This document shows, in pieces, positions 1-8,104 of a stretch of DNA of 42,616 nt. Made by a program: the position numbers and the translations under genes. Location: positions 1-42,616 of the forward strand of contig JAUIKE010000059.1 of NCBI GenBank assembly GCA_030430845.1, written 5' to 3'. The stretch's first letter is position 1. Each line of letters opens with the position of its first letter. This DNA is from Bacteroidia bacterium. Lineage in GTDB: Bacteria; Bacteroidota; Bacteroidia; Chitinophagales; Saprospiraceae. The notes beneath the pieces were generated by a model. The model had not been told where the DNA came from. It saw nothing but the letters and a program-made list of their open reading frames with translations, and did not search any database.

Positions 1-1457
1 TATTCAATACCCTCGCTCAGGAATCCATCAACATTATTTTGATCACGCAGGGTTCTTCCGAGCACTCCATCAGCTTTGCCATTCAGCCTCAATATGCCCT
101 CAAAGCCAAGCGTGCTGTAGAAGCTACGTTTAAAAATGAGATGAGTCAGGGCAGTATTGATCCGGTCAAGGTGGAGAAAGACCTTTGTGTAGTAGCCATC
201 ATTGGAGAAAACATGAGATACCGTACGGGTATTGCCGGCCGTCTGTTTCAGGCTTTGGGTAAGAATGGTATCAACATCGTAGCGATTGCGCAGGGTTCAT
301 CAGAACTGAATATTTCAGTAGTAGTAGATAAAGCCAACGAATCGAAGGCGCTCAACTCCTTGCACGATGCCTTCTTTTTATCTGATATTAAAGAGCTGCA
401 TTTGTTCATCGCCGGAGTAGGACTGATCGGTAGTACACTCTTGAGGCAAATTCGGGAACATGCCGACTTTCTGCGGACAGAGCGTTCTTTAGCCTTAAAA
501 GTAGTGGCATTGGCCAACAGCCGGCAAATGGCCTTCAATCCGGAAGGCATCGACCTGGATAATTGGAAGGACGAATTAGGTCAGGCGACGCAGCCAATGG
601 ATATGAACCTGTTTGTTCAGCAGATGAAAACAATGAACCTGTCGAACGCTATTTTTATAGACAATACCGCCGAAGAACAGATTGCCGATTATTATGAAAC
701 CATTCTGGATTCCAGTATATCCATTTCCACTCCGAATAAGATTGCCACTTCTTCTTCCTATTTGCGATACAAAAGGCTGAAAAAAATCGCGGCAAAGCGA
801 GGGGTACAGTTCATGTATGAAACCAATGTCGGGGCAGGTCTTCCTGTAATTTCCACCTTGAATGACTTGATAGTGAGTGGTGATCAAATCCTAAAAATAG
901 AAGGAGTCTTGTCTGGTTCGCTGTCTTTTATTTTCAACAACTTCAAAGAAGGCGTTTCTTTTCATGAGATCATCAAAAAAGCCCAGGAACTCGGATACAC
1001 AGAACCGGATCCCAGGACGGATATTAATGGGGTAGATGTCAAAAGAAAATTGGTTATTCTAGCCAGAGAAACGGGACTGATGTTAGAACCAGACGAAGTT
1101 GTGATTGAAAACATTTTACCTAAAGCCTGCCAGGAAGCCCCTACGGTGGAGGCTTTTCTGGAGGAAGTAGAAAAAGCGGATGATGTTTTTGAAAAGATGA
1201 GGTCGGATGCAGAAAAAGAAGGGAAAGTGCTTCGGTACATTGCTAAACTTGAAAACGGCAAAGCCAGTGTAGGCCTGCAGGCGGTGGATGAAAGCAATCC
1301 GTTCTATGGCCTGAACGGTAGTGATAATATGATCGTATTCACCACTGACCGCTATAAAGAACGGCCTTTGGTCGTCCGGGGGCCAGGTGCCGGCGGCGAA
1401 GTTACGGCAGCCGGTGTTTTTGCTGAGATCCTCAAGATTGGAAATTACTTGATTTAA
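1..1457 (+). CDS. thrA: Bifunctional aspartokinase / homoserine dehydrogenase, 5' truncated by window edge
   Basis: The reading frame is open from base 3 and has no start in the window, so the N-terminal aspartokinase catalytic domain lies off the left edge. What remains is the regulatory ACT-domain pair of the kinase, with two QGSSE-type segments, followed from about base 399 by the homoserine dehydrogenase domain. That domain opens with the nucleotide-binding loop GVGLIG and contains the family segments YETNVGAGLPVI and GSLSFIFN, and ends with the RGPGAG motif. The fused enzyme makes aspartyl phosphate from aspartate and later reduces aspartate semialdehyde to homoserine, in the cytoplasm. 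The stop is 16 bases before thrB, and thrA-thrB-thrC are co-directional, so this is a threonine operon. The ACT domains imply feedback control by an amino acid, as is known for the family. Confidence 0.96.
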   Translation, partial: FNTLAQESINIILITQGSSEHSISFAIQPQYALKAKRAVEATFKNEMSQGSIDPVKVEKDLCVVAIIGENMRYRTGIAGRLFQALGKNGINIVAIAQGSSELNISVVVDKANESKALNSLHDAFFLSDIKELHLFIAGVGLIGSTLLRQIREHADFLRTERSLALKVVALANSRQMAFNPEGIDLDNWKDELGQATQPMDMNLFVQQMKTMNLSNAIFIDNTAEEQIADYYETILDSSISISTPNKIATSSSYLRYKRLKKIAAKRGVQFMYETNVGAGLPVISTLNDLIVSGDQILKIEGVLSGSLSFIFNNFKEGVSFHEIIKKAQELGYTEPDPRTDINGVDVKRKLVILARETGLMLEPDEVVIENILPKACQEAPTVEAFLEEVEKADDVFEKMRSDAEKEGKVLRYIAKLENGKASVGLQAVDESNPFYGLNGSDNMIVFTTDRYKERPLVVRGPGAGGEVTAAGVFAEILKIGNYLI

Positions 1458-1473
1458 AATACCACAAGAGCTT

Positions 1474-2406
1474 GTGAAAAAAGAAGTAAAAGTTTTCGCC
1501 CCTGCCTCCGTAGCTAATGTGGCGGTGGGATATGACATATTGGGTTTTGCCCTGGAGCGCCCCGGTGATGAGATAATCGTTCGCTTTGCTGACCACGAAG
1601 GACTCCAAATCAGCAAGATTACAGGTGACAATGGAAAGCTGCCTTATGAGGTACAGAAAAATACGGCTGGGTTTGCAGCACAGTGTTTATTAGAACATCT
1701 AGGTGAAACGAAGAGAGGGATTGAAATGGAGATTCATAAAAAGATGCCTTTCGGAAGCGGTCTGGGTTCTAGTGCAGCCAGTTCTGCCGCAGGAGTCTGG
1801 GCAGTGAACGAATTATTAGGCACTCCATTAAGTAAAAGAGAAGTATTACACTTCGCTGTTTTAGGAGAACAAATTGCGGATGGAGCTTATCATGCCGATA
1901 ATGTAGCCCCTGCCCTATTGGGTGGCATGGTCCTGATTCGTAACAACAAAGAACTGGACGTACATCAGTTACCCGTTCCGGATGGGCTTGTGGCATCGGT
2001 CGTTTATCCTCACATAAAAATATTGACGAAAGATGCCCGTGGCGTATTATCGCCCAATCTTCCATTGCCTAAAATGATCCAGCAATGTGGTAATCTGGCG
2101 GGAATGATCATTGGTTTGTACCAGTCCGACTTCTCACTTATCGGTCGGTCCCTGAAAGATGTAGTCATTGAGCCACAAAGAGCGCAACTGATTCCCCCAT
2201 TTTACGAGGTAAAAAAGGCTGCTTTAGCAGCAGGAGCATTAGGGTGCAGTATTTCAGGCGCGGGGCCTTCCATTTTTGCTCTGAGCCAGGGACGGGAAAA
2301 GGCGGAACATGTTGCACAGGCGATGGCGCAGGTATTCAATAACCATCAGATCCCGGTGGAAGAATTTGTATCCTCGGTCAATCAATCAGGAGCCATTAAA
2401 ATCTAA
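1474..2406 (+). CDS. thrB: Homoserine kinase
   Basis: This is a GHMP-superfamily kinase of 310 residues, the usual ThrB length. It phosphorylates homoserine to O-phosphohomoserine, the substrate of the next gene. The N-terminus carries the family segment FAPASVANVAVGYD. The ATP-binding glycine/serine loop is PFGSGLGSSAASSAAG, around residues 90-106. The C-terminal GHMP motif is GCSISGAGPSIFA. The start is a GTG at 1474, chosen because the conserved PASVANV segment follows within about ten residues and no ATG sits suitably between it and the thrA stop. It lies between thrA (16 bases upstream) and thrC (12 bases downstream), so the three are very probably cotranscribed. Confidence 0.96.
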   Translation: MKKEVKVFAPASVANVAVGYDILGFALERPGDEIIVRFADHEGLQISKITGDNGKLPYEVQKNTAGFAAQCLLEHLGETKRGIEMEIHKKMPFGSGLGSSAASSAAGVWAVNELLGTPLSKREVLHFAVLGEQIADGAYHADNVAPALLGGMVLIRNNKELDVHQLPVPDGLVASVVYPHIKILTKDARGVLSPNLPLPKMIQQCGNLAGMIIGLYQSDFSLIGRSLKDVVIEPQRAQLIPPFYEVKKAALAAGALGCSISGAGPSIFALSQGREKAEHVAQAMAQVFNNHQIPVEEFVSSVNQSGAIKI

Positions 2407-2418
2407 AGAACATTCGAC

Positions 2419-3732
2419 ATGAAACTATATAGCACCAAAAACAAGGCACATCTCGTGGACCTCAAGGAAGCGGTTCTACGTGGGCTACCTCCCGACAATG
2501 GGCTTTATATGCCTGAGCAGATCCCTCAATTGCCACAAGAATTTATTAAAAACCTGGAAGACTACAGCTTTCAAGACATCGCTTTTAGGGTATGTAAAAA
2601 CCTGTTTCAGGATTACATCCCTGACAACGACCTGGAAAAGATCATTGAGAATGCCGTAAACTTTCCGGCACCCTTAGTCAAGCTTGAGGAGCAGATCCAC
2701 ATTTTAGAATTATTCCATGGCCCTTCTTTAGCCTTCAAAGACTTTGGTGCTCGCTTTATGGCACAGTTGATGAGTTATTTCAATCGGGGGGAAGATAAGG
2801 AACTAGTCATATTAGTTGCTACCTCAGGCGACACAGGCGGTGCCGTAGCAGCCGGATTTTATCAGACCCCGGGCATCGAGGTGGTCATCCTCTACCCTTC
2901 CGGTAAGGTGAGCAATCTGCAGGAAAAACAATTGACTACACTTGGACATAATATTACAGCCCTGGAAGTGGCCGGCACTTTTGACGACTGTCAGGCGCTG
3001 GTGAAACAAGCATTTTTAGACAAGGCACTCACGGGAAGTATCCGCCTAACTTCGGCCAACTCCATAAATATTTCAAGGCTTGTACCACAATCTTTCTATT
3101 ATTTCGAGGCATATAAGCAGGCAGCAAAAGAACGGCCTATCAATTTTTGTATCCCCAGTGGGAATTTTGGAAACCTCACTGCAGGCCTGTTAGCTTCAGC
3201 CATGGGCCTTCCTGTTAATCATTTCATTGCCGCCACCAACATCAATGATGTGGTTCCGGAATATTTAGCATCAGGCATATTCACTCCTCGCCCTTCTTTA
3301 CGCACCATATCCAACGCTATGGACGTCGGCAACCCAAGCAACTTTGCCCGTATGCTCGATTTCTTCAAAGAAACCAACGAACGTTCCACGTGGAACAATA
3401 TGCGACAAAGAATCAGCGGATATGCCTTCACGGACCAGGAAACGGAAGGAGCCATTAAGGAAGTTTTTCAGAAACACCAATATATCTTGGATCCACATGG
3501 AGCGGTTGGCTATCTTGCTATCAAAGAGCATTTGAAAGAACAGCCTGGCACAACCAACATTCTTTTGGAAACGGCCCACCCTACTAAGTTCATTGATGAT
3601 GTAGAAAGGGTAATTGGCCATAGCATAGCCTTACCGGAACAATTAGAACAGATTAAGGACAAGCAGAAGGATTCGGTGAAGATGACAACTGATTTTGTGG
3701 CTTTTAAGAATTGGCTACTCCAGTCTTATTGA
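2419..3732 (+). CDS. thrC: Threonine synthase
   Basis: This PLP enzyme of 437 residues converts O-phosphohomoserine to threonine, the last step of the pathway. The N-terminal segment with GLPPDNGLYMPEQIP matches the longer bacterial/fungal type of threonine synthase. The PLP lysine is in HGPSLAFKDFGAR (Lys107), followed by the phosphate-binding segment ATSGDTGGAVAAG and a later SGNFGNLTAG loop. It closes the thr operon. Unusually, its coding sequence contains a perfect 14-bp ParB-type palindrome at 3383-3396, read as codons for the segment around NERSTWNNM. A strong hairpin repeat starts 70 bases after the stop and probably ends the transcript. Confidence 0.97.
   Translation: MKLYSTKNKAHLVDLKEAVLRGLPPDNGLYMPEQIPQLPQEFIKNLEDYSFQDIAFRVCKNLFQDYIPDNDLEKIIENAVNFPAPLVKLEEQIHILELFHGPSLAFKDFGARFMAQLMSYFNRGEDKELVILVATSGDTGGAVAAGFYQTPGIEVVILYPSGKVSNLQEKQLTTLGHNITALEVAGTFDDCQALVKQAFLDKALTGSIRLTSANSINISRLVPQSFYYFEAYKQAAKERPINFCIPSGNFGNLTAGLLASAMGLPVNHFIAATNINDVVPEYLASGIFTPRPSLRTISNAMDVGNPSNFARMLDFFKETNERSTWNNMRQRISGYAFTDQETEGAIKEVFQKHQYILDPHGAVGYLAIKEHLKEQPGTTNILLETAHPTKFIDDVERVIGHSIALPEQLEQIKDKQKDSVKMTTDFVAFKNWLLQSY
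3383..3396. promoter_or_regulatory. parS-type ParB site inside thrC
   Basis: GTTCCACGTGGAAC is a perfect 14-bp palindrome with the CACGTG core. It is the variant of the parS sequence known from other phyla such as Pseudomonas, and it sits within the thrC coding region. Alone it could be chance, but a second and even better site lies 0.65 kb downstream. ParB nucleates on such sites near chromosome origins. No parA or parB gene is in the window. Confidence 0.7.
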
Positions 3733-3801
3733 TCTGGCCTTTAATATTATTACTCCATTTTATTTTGAGTAGGCTCTATTCAAATTAGAGTCAAAAAACG
3801 T

Positions 3802-3926
3802 CGCTAGTGACCTGGTGACTTGGAGTCACCAGGTCACTAGCGCTTTTCTTTTCTTACCACAAAGTTACCCCCCATTTCCCAGACTTGCCAGCAAGTGTCC
3901 GCTTTTGTCCGAAATTGTCCGCTTTT
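3802..3926. repeat. 125-bp dispersed element, copy 1 (hairpin plus TGTCCG repeats)
   Basis: It begins with a perfect inverted repeat: 19-bp arms at 3802-3820 and 3824-3842 around the loop TGG, followed by a T-rich tract, so it can act as the thrC terminator. A conserved block follows that includes CCACAAAGTTA and CCCCCATTTCCCA. It ends in three tandem 10-base units TGTCCGNNNN at 3896-3925. A copy of identical length lies at 10241-10365. By eye the two differ at 12 of 125 positions, and the single stem difference is compensated on the other arm. Confidence 0.85.
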
Positions 3927-4050
3927 TTGAATATGAATTTTGACTAGCTGTTTACATGGAACTTTTTGGTCTTTAGGATAAACTTATTGCACCTTTTTAT
4001 CGTTCAAAGCCAATGTCAGGTTTTACTTTTGCTTATCTAGCTTAACTCAA

Positions 4051-4066
4051 TGTTTCACGTGAAACA
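4051..4066. promoter_or_regulatory. parS centromere-like ParB-binding site
   Basis: TGTTTCACGTGAAACA matches the universal bacterial parS consensus TGTTNCACGTGAAACA exactly, and with one flanking base on each side it is an 18-bp perfect palindrome. It is intergenic, 85 bases upstream of the mvaD promoter element. In bacteria generally, parS sites mark the origin-proximal domain where ParB loads and SMC is recruited. A 16-base exact match is very unlikely by chance in a window of this size. Confidence 0.92.
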
Positions 4067-4152
4067 TAAAAAAAGCTCGACAGAGTAATTATTAGGCAAA
4101 AATAATTACAAACTATTTACCTGACTAGTATTCCACATATGCCCGTTTGAAG

Positions 4153-4160
4153 TATATTTG
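4153..4160 (+). promoter_or_regulatory. Bacteroidota -7 promoter element for mvaD
   Basis: TATATTTG fits the Bacteroidota -7 consensus TAnnTTTG and lies 31 bases before the mvaD ATG. No convincing -33 TTG is present at the usual spacing, so the promoter call rests on the -7 element and its position. Confidence 0.45.
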
Positions 4161-4191
4161 CGCTAATTTTTTTAATTACTGAAAAATAGTC

Positions 4192-5289
4192 ATGCTTGAT
4201 TATACTAATGCAGCTTTAGTTATTGACCGGGCAAGTGGCCCGTTGAGCGGTAATGCAGCCTGGAAGAGCCCATCTAATATTGCTATAATCAAGTATTGGG
4301 GTAAGCATGGTTTGCAATTACCAAAAAACGCTTCAATTAGCTTTACCCTGACAAACGCCCATACCAAAACCAATATACAATACGGCCCAAAATCGACTAA
4401 AAGCAAAGAGGTTCAACTTAGTTTCTTTTTTGAAGAAAAAGCAAAACCAGCATTTCACCCAAAGATTCTCCAATTCATTGAGCGAGTAAAAGACATCTTC
4501 CCCTTTCTGTATGAATTAGATTTGGAGATCCACTCCAGCAATTCTTTCCCCCACTCGGCAGGAATCGCTTCCTCGGCATCTAGTATGAGCGCCCTTGCGC
4601 TGTGTTTTTGCAGTATGGAGCAACAACTATTCGGGACACTACCGGACAGAGATGCATTCCTGAAAAAAGCATCCTATGTTGCACGCTTAGGCTCGGGTAG
4701 TGCTTGCAGGTCAGTTTTTCCAAGTGCCTCAGTCTGGGGTCAGCATACTGATATACCTGGATCGGACGATGAGTACGGTATAGGAGTTGAAGAGCAATTA
4801 CACAAAGTATTTCATTCTTTCCGGGATGATATACTCATTATTAGTCAATCAGAAAAAGAAGTATCCAGTACATTAGGGCATGCACTGATGGACAGTAATC
4901 TGTTCGCAGAGCAAAGATTTCTACAAGCTGAAAAAAACATGTCGGCCCTCCTACCCGCATTTAAGGAAGGAGACCTTGAGCGCTTCGGTGAAATCGCAGA
5001 AGCAGAGGCATTGAGCCTGCATGCCTTAATGATGACTTCCACGCCCTCATTTATACTAATGGCACCAAATAGCTTGGAAGCCATTAATCGCATAAGAAGA
5101 TTTCGCCGAGAGACTCAATTGCCCGTTTATTTCACTTTAGATGCAGGGCCTAATATTCATCTTCTATACCCTTCCGATATTGAAAAGCAAATAAGCATAT
5201 TTAAAAAAGAGCAATTGGAAGAATTATGTGAAGGAAATCGAATTTTGGATGACCAGGCCGGCCCAGGCCCTGAAAAGATAAATCTATGA
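4192..5289 (+). CDS. mvaD: Diphosphomevalonate decarboxylase
   Basis: This GHMP-fold protein of 365 residues decarboxylates mevalonate diphosphate to isopentenyl diphosphate, the last step of the mevalonate route to isoprenoids. Family marks are the N-terminal SPSNIAIIKYWGK, the ATP loop FPHSAGIASSASSMSALAL, the segment GSGSACRS, and the C-terminal DAGPNIHLLYP. The last carries the aspartate expected for catalysis. The ATG at 4192 follows a TAnnTTTG element by 31 bases. The stop overlaps the next gene's start as ATGA, so translation of the rhodanese is probably coupled. The other mevalonate genes are not in the window. Homologues such as mevalonate kinase lack the WGK plus SACRS combination, so this assignment is firm. 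Confidence 0.93.
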   Translation: MLDYTNAALVIDRASGPLSGNAAWKSPSNIAIIKYWGKHGLQLPKNASISFTLTNAHTKTNIQYGPKSTKSKEVQLSFFFEEKAKPAFHPKILQFIERVKDIFPFLYELDLEIHSSNSFPHSAGIASSASSMSALALCFCSMEQQLFGTLPDRDAFLKKASYVARLGSGSACRSVFPSASVWGQHTDIPGSDDEYGIGVEEQLHKVFHSFRDDILIISQSEKEVSSTLGHALMDSNLFAEQRFLQAEKNMSALLPAFKEGDLERFGEIAEAEALSLHALMMTSTPSFILMAPNSLEAINRIRRFRRETQLPVYFTLDAGPNIHLLYPSDIEKQISIFKKEQLEELCEGNRILDDQAGPGPEKINL

Positions 5290-5825
5290 TGAAGTGGTTG
5301 CAAAAGATCAATTTTCTGGTAATGGGTATGTGTCTTAGCCACTTTGCCTGTTCACAATCTAATACAAAATTGACCGGGCTTGTCGAAGACCAAAATTTCG
5401 ACAAAAAGATATCAGATATGATTTCTAGAACAATTCCGGTGATTGGTGTAAAAGAATTAAATAATATTCAAGACGAAGTTATTATCTTTGACGCTAGAAA
5501 AAGAGAGGAATATGAAATCAGCCATATTCCCGGAGCAAAATATTTAGGATACAAAGAATTTTCCCCTGAGCGATTAAATGGTATTCCAAAAGAAAAAAAA
5601 ATAATACTATATTGCTCTATAGGATACCGAAGTGAAAAAATAGGAGAAAAGCTTTTAAAGCTTGGTTACACGAACGTATATAATTTATACGGCAGTATTT
5701 TTGAATGGGCTAACAGAGGATATCCTTTGTTAGATATTAATGGAGACAGCGTACAGAAAGTTCATACTTATAATAATTCTTGGAGTAAATGGATCCACAA
5801 CAAACATGTAGATAAAGTGTGGTGA
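5286..5825 (+). CDS. Rhodanese-domain lipoprotein
   Basis: This is a protein of 179 residues. A short hydrophobic N-terminus ends in the lipobox-like LSHFAC (Cys22), so it is probably lipid-anchored in the cell envelope. The body is one rhodanese domain: VIIFDARKREEYEISHIPGA, then the active-site loop CSIGYRS with the sulfur-carrying cysteine Cys110. Single-domain rhodaneses bind persulfide on this cysteine, but their substrate varies and cannot be read from sequence. Its ATG overlaps the mvaD stop by four bases, an unexpected pairing of isoprenoid synthesis with an envelope sulfur carrier. A short tail of about 30 residues after the domain is basic and aromatic. Another 28 bases separate it from the alpha-oxoamine synthase. 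Confidence 0.85.
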   Translation: MMKWLQKINFLVMGMCLSHFACSQSNTKLTGLVEDQNFDKKISDMISRTIPVIGVKELNNIQDEVIIFDARKREEYEISHIPGAKYLGYKEFSPERLNGIPKEKKIILYCSIGYRSEKIGEKLLKLGYTNVYNLYGSIFEWANRGYPLLDINGDSVQKVHTYNNSWSKWIHNKHVDKVW

Positions 5826-5852
5826 TTTTACGTAAATCAAAACTATCTTCCT

Positions 5853-7109
5853 ATGGTAGATTTATTTGAAAAATTTGAAGCTGACCGCGGACCACTTGGA
5901 CAATACGCACACCTTGCGCATGGTTACTATGCTTTCCCTAAACTGAGAGGGGAAATTGGCAGCCGCATGATGTTCAACGGTAAAGAAATGATCATCTGGA
6001 GCTTGAATAGCTACTTAGGATTGGCCAACCATCCCGAAGTAAGAAAAGTAGACGAAGAAGCTTCCAGAGACTGGGGCCTTGCCTACCCTATGGGCGCCAG
6101 AATCATGTCTGGTGAATCAGATTACCACGAACAACTTGAAAACGAACTGGCCGAATTTGTCCAAAAAGATGCAGGCTTGTTACTCAACTTCGGATTTCAA
6201 GGTGTCGTCTCTATCGTCGATACACTGCTTAGCCGCCACGATGTGGTTGTGTATGATAAAGATTGTCATGCCTGTATTTATGATGGTATTCGCCTTCACA
6301 TGGGCAAGCGCCTTCCTTTCGAACACAATGATCTGGAAAGCTTCGAGCAACAGATCAAAAAGGCCAAAATGTTTGCCGAAAAATCCAATGGTGGTGTATT
6401 AGTCATCACAGAAGGAGTATTCGGTATGCGCGGCGAACAAGGTATTCTCAAAGAAATTGTTTCTTTTAAGGACGAATACAAGTTCAGACTATTTGTTGAT
6501 GATGCACACGGTTTTGGTACATTAGGTGAAACAGGTGCCGGCGCCGGAGAAGAGCAAGGTGTACAAGATCAAATTGATCTTTACTTCAGTACCTTCGCTA
6601 AGTCAATGGCCAGTATCGGCGCTTTTGTAGCTGGTGATAAAGATATCATCAACTACTTGCGCTATAACCTGCGCTCCCAACTGTTTGCCAAGTCTCTTCC
6701 GATGCCGTTTGTAATCGGCAACCTGAAAAGACTGGAAATGCTTCGTTCTATGCCCGACCTGAAAGACCAACTCTGGAGAGTAGTCAACAAGCTTCAGTCC
6801 GGTTTGAAAGAAGCAGGCTTTGACCTCGGCGGTACTAACAGCTGCGTTACGCCTGTGTTCATGCACGGTACGCCATTCGAGGCAGCTAACCTGGTTCACG
6901 ATATTCGTGAAACCTACAACATCTTCTGCTCCATGGTTATGTATCCAATGATTCCGAAAGGAATGATCTTGCTGCGACTGATCCCTTCAGCCGCTCATAC
7001 AGATAAAGATGTGGAAGAAACCATTGAAGCATTTAAAGCAGTATCGAAAAAACTGAAAGCCGGTGAGTATGAAGGCGAATTGAAATTTGCCGTTTCGCAC
7101 CAGCAGTAA
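5853..7109 (+). CDS. PLP-dependent alpha-oxoamine synthase (sphingolipid or sulfonolipid base synthase type)
   Basis: This protein of 418 residues is a fold-type I PLP enzyme. It shows the alpha-oxoamine synthase signatures: SLNSYLGLANHPEV near the start, His139 in KDCHACIYDG stacking on PLP, VDDAHGFGTLG (Asp216, His219), and the Schiff-base lysine Lys250 in STFAKSMASIGAF. The family condenses an amino acid with an acyl-CoA and releases CO2. In Bacteroidota the close relatives are serine palmitoyltransferase and the cysteate acyltransferase that starts sulfonolipids. Glycine C-acetyltransferase is a further alternative. Sequence alone does not choose between them. The N-terminal extension of about 40 residues before the catalytic fold, with GPLGQYAHLAHGYYAFPKL, resembles the lipid-base enzymes more than KBL or BioF. 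A strong terminator follows. Confidence 0.85.
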   Translation: MVDLFEKFEADRGPLGQYAHLAHGYYAFPKLRGEIGSRMMFNGKEMIIWSLNSYLGLANHPEVRKVDEEASRDWGLAYPMGARIMSGESDYHEQLENELAEFVQKDAGLLLNFGFQGVVSIVDTLLSRHDVVVYDKDCHACIYDGIRLHMGKRLPFEHNDLESFEQQIKKAKMFAEKSNGGVLVITEGVFGMRGEQGILKEIVSFKDEYKFRLFVDDAHGFGTLGETGAGAGEEQGVQDQIDLYFSTFAKSMASIGAFVAGDKDIINYLRYNLRSQLFAKSLPMPFVIGNLKRLEMLRSMPDLKDQLWRVVNKLQSGLKEAGFDLGGTNSCVTPVFMHGTPFEAANLVHDIRETYNIFCSMVMYPMIPKGMILLRLIPSAAHTDKDVEETIEAFKAVSKKLKAGEYEGELKFAVSHQQ

Positions 7110-7138
7110 ACAGGAAATCTTATTCCATACCATATAGT

Positions 7139-7175
7139 AAAGGCCTTTTCTGATGCATCAGAGGAGGCCTTTTTT
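7139..7175 (+). terminator. Rho-independent terminator after the oxoamine synthase
   Basis: A 30-base self-complementary stretch at 7141-7170 (two G-U pairs, no real loop beyond GATGCATC) is preceded by A residues and followed by a run of T residues. Confidence 0.85.
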
Positions 7176-7313
7176 GTGCCCCTCCTATTCTGCTAAAAAT
7201 CAGATCCTATTAAATCCCTAAACATTCACAACTAATTTTTCTTATATTAAACAAATATTTCACCCCTTTAACCCTCGTTTAATTTCTTACATCGCAATGA
7301 ATACCTGGTTAAA

Positions 7314-7979
7314 ATGAAAATCTATCGCCACCCTTTCGTTCAAGAAACTTTGGATCTGCATAAGCATATATTGCAACATCCGGACTCTTACCAAACCGTA
7401 AAAGAACTCATTATTCTACTAGCCGATAATCTGTATAATCAACTCAAAAACGGAGATCCTAAAGCTATAAAAGTTATCCAAACCTTCCTGCCGGATTATC
7501 ACAAAAAAGCAGTATCCGAAATCCCCAACGCAGGGCTCGGCCGGGAAGATTGCCAAATGGCTATTGCTAAAGAATATGGATACTCTAACTGGGAAAATGC
7601 TCTGTCCGAATCCGATCAAGCATTTGACAAAAGCTTCGAAACCGCCATCAACCTGCTAGTGAACGGCCACCTCCAGGAACTTCAAAATCTACTCGATAAA
7701 CAACCCGAAATATTACAACAACACTCTCCTTTCTGGCACAGTGCCGGCCTCATCCATTATGTTGCCTCCAATGGCGTCGAAATTTGGCGGCAATCTGTTC
7801 CGGAAAACCTCGTCGAAATCACATCCATGCTTATTAGTCATGGAGCCAATCCTCAGATGCCCAACAACATTTATGGAGGCTCCAATCTTATAAACCTTAT
7901 CGAGACCAGTGGTCACCCCAACCACACCGGCTTAGCCGGCCCACTCATTCAACTGATTAAGTCACATCAGCAGAGCTAA
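7314..7979 (+). CDS. Ankyrin-repeat-like protein
   Basis: The product has 221 residues, no signal peptide and no membrane segment, so it is likely cytoplasmic. The middle segment IAKEYGYSNWENAL is a short alpha-helical motif seen before ankyrin repeats in a bacterial family. The second half has degenerate ankyrin-like units, one running from AINLLVNGHLQELQNLLDKQPE and one around ITSMLISHGANPQM, with the typical G-A-N-P turn. The C-terminus has a GHPNHTGLAGPLIQLI segment. Function is unknown, and ankyrin units usually mediate protein contacts. It stands alone between two terminators' worth of intergenic sequence, upstream of hsp20. The start is the ATG at 7314 and no SD is visible. Confidence 0.7.
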   Translation: MKIYRHPFVQETLDLHKHILQHPDSYQTVKELIILLADNLYNQLKNGDPKAIKVIQTFLPDYHKKAVSEIPNAGLGREDCQMAIAKEYGYSNWENALSESDQAFDKSFETAINLLVNGHLQELQNLLDKQPEILQQHSPFWHSAGLIHYVASNGVEIWRQSVPENLVEITSMLISHGANPQMPNNIYGGSNLINLIETSGHPNHTGLAGPLIQLIKSHQQS

Positions 7980-7991
7980 AAAACAAATACT

Positions 7992-8034
7992 GACAATTTG
8001 TCATTATTAATACTTGAATTAACGACACTTTGTC
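7992..8034. promoter_or_regulatory. Paired GACANTTTGTC motifs upstream of hsp20
   Basis: Two partial palindromes, GACAATTTGTC (7992-8002) and GACACTTTGTC (8024-8034), lie 32 bases apart, which is about three helical turns, and 70-110 bases before the hsp20 start. Position suggests an operator for heat-shock control. The binding factor is unknown. Confidence 0.35.
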
Positions 8035-8104
8035 TTAAAAAAGCTATTGGCATTCCATTTGAAGTTGGATAAGTGTTTTAAAATATGGTTTAACTAAAAA
8101 TTCC

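Larger units (their letters stand above)
3733..4191. other. Gene-free stretch between thrC and mvaD
   Basis: These 459 bases contain no credible open reading frame. From left to right they hold copy 1 of a 125-bp hairpin repeat (3802-3926), a plain AT-rich segment, a parS site (4051-4066) and a Bacteroidota-type promoter element for mvaD (4153-4160). Confidence 0.75.
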
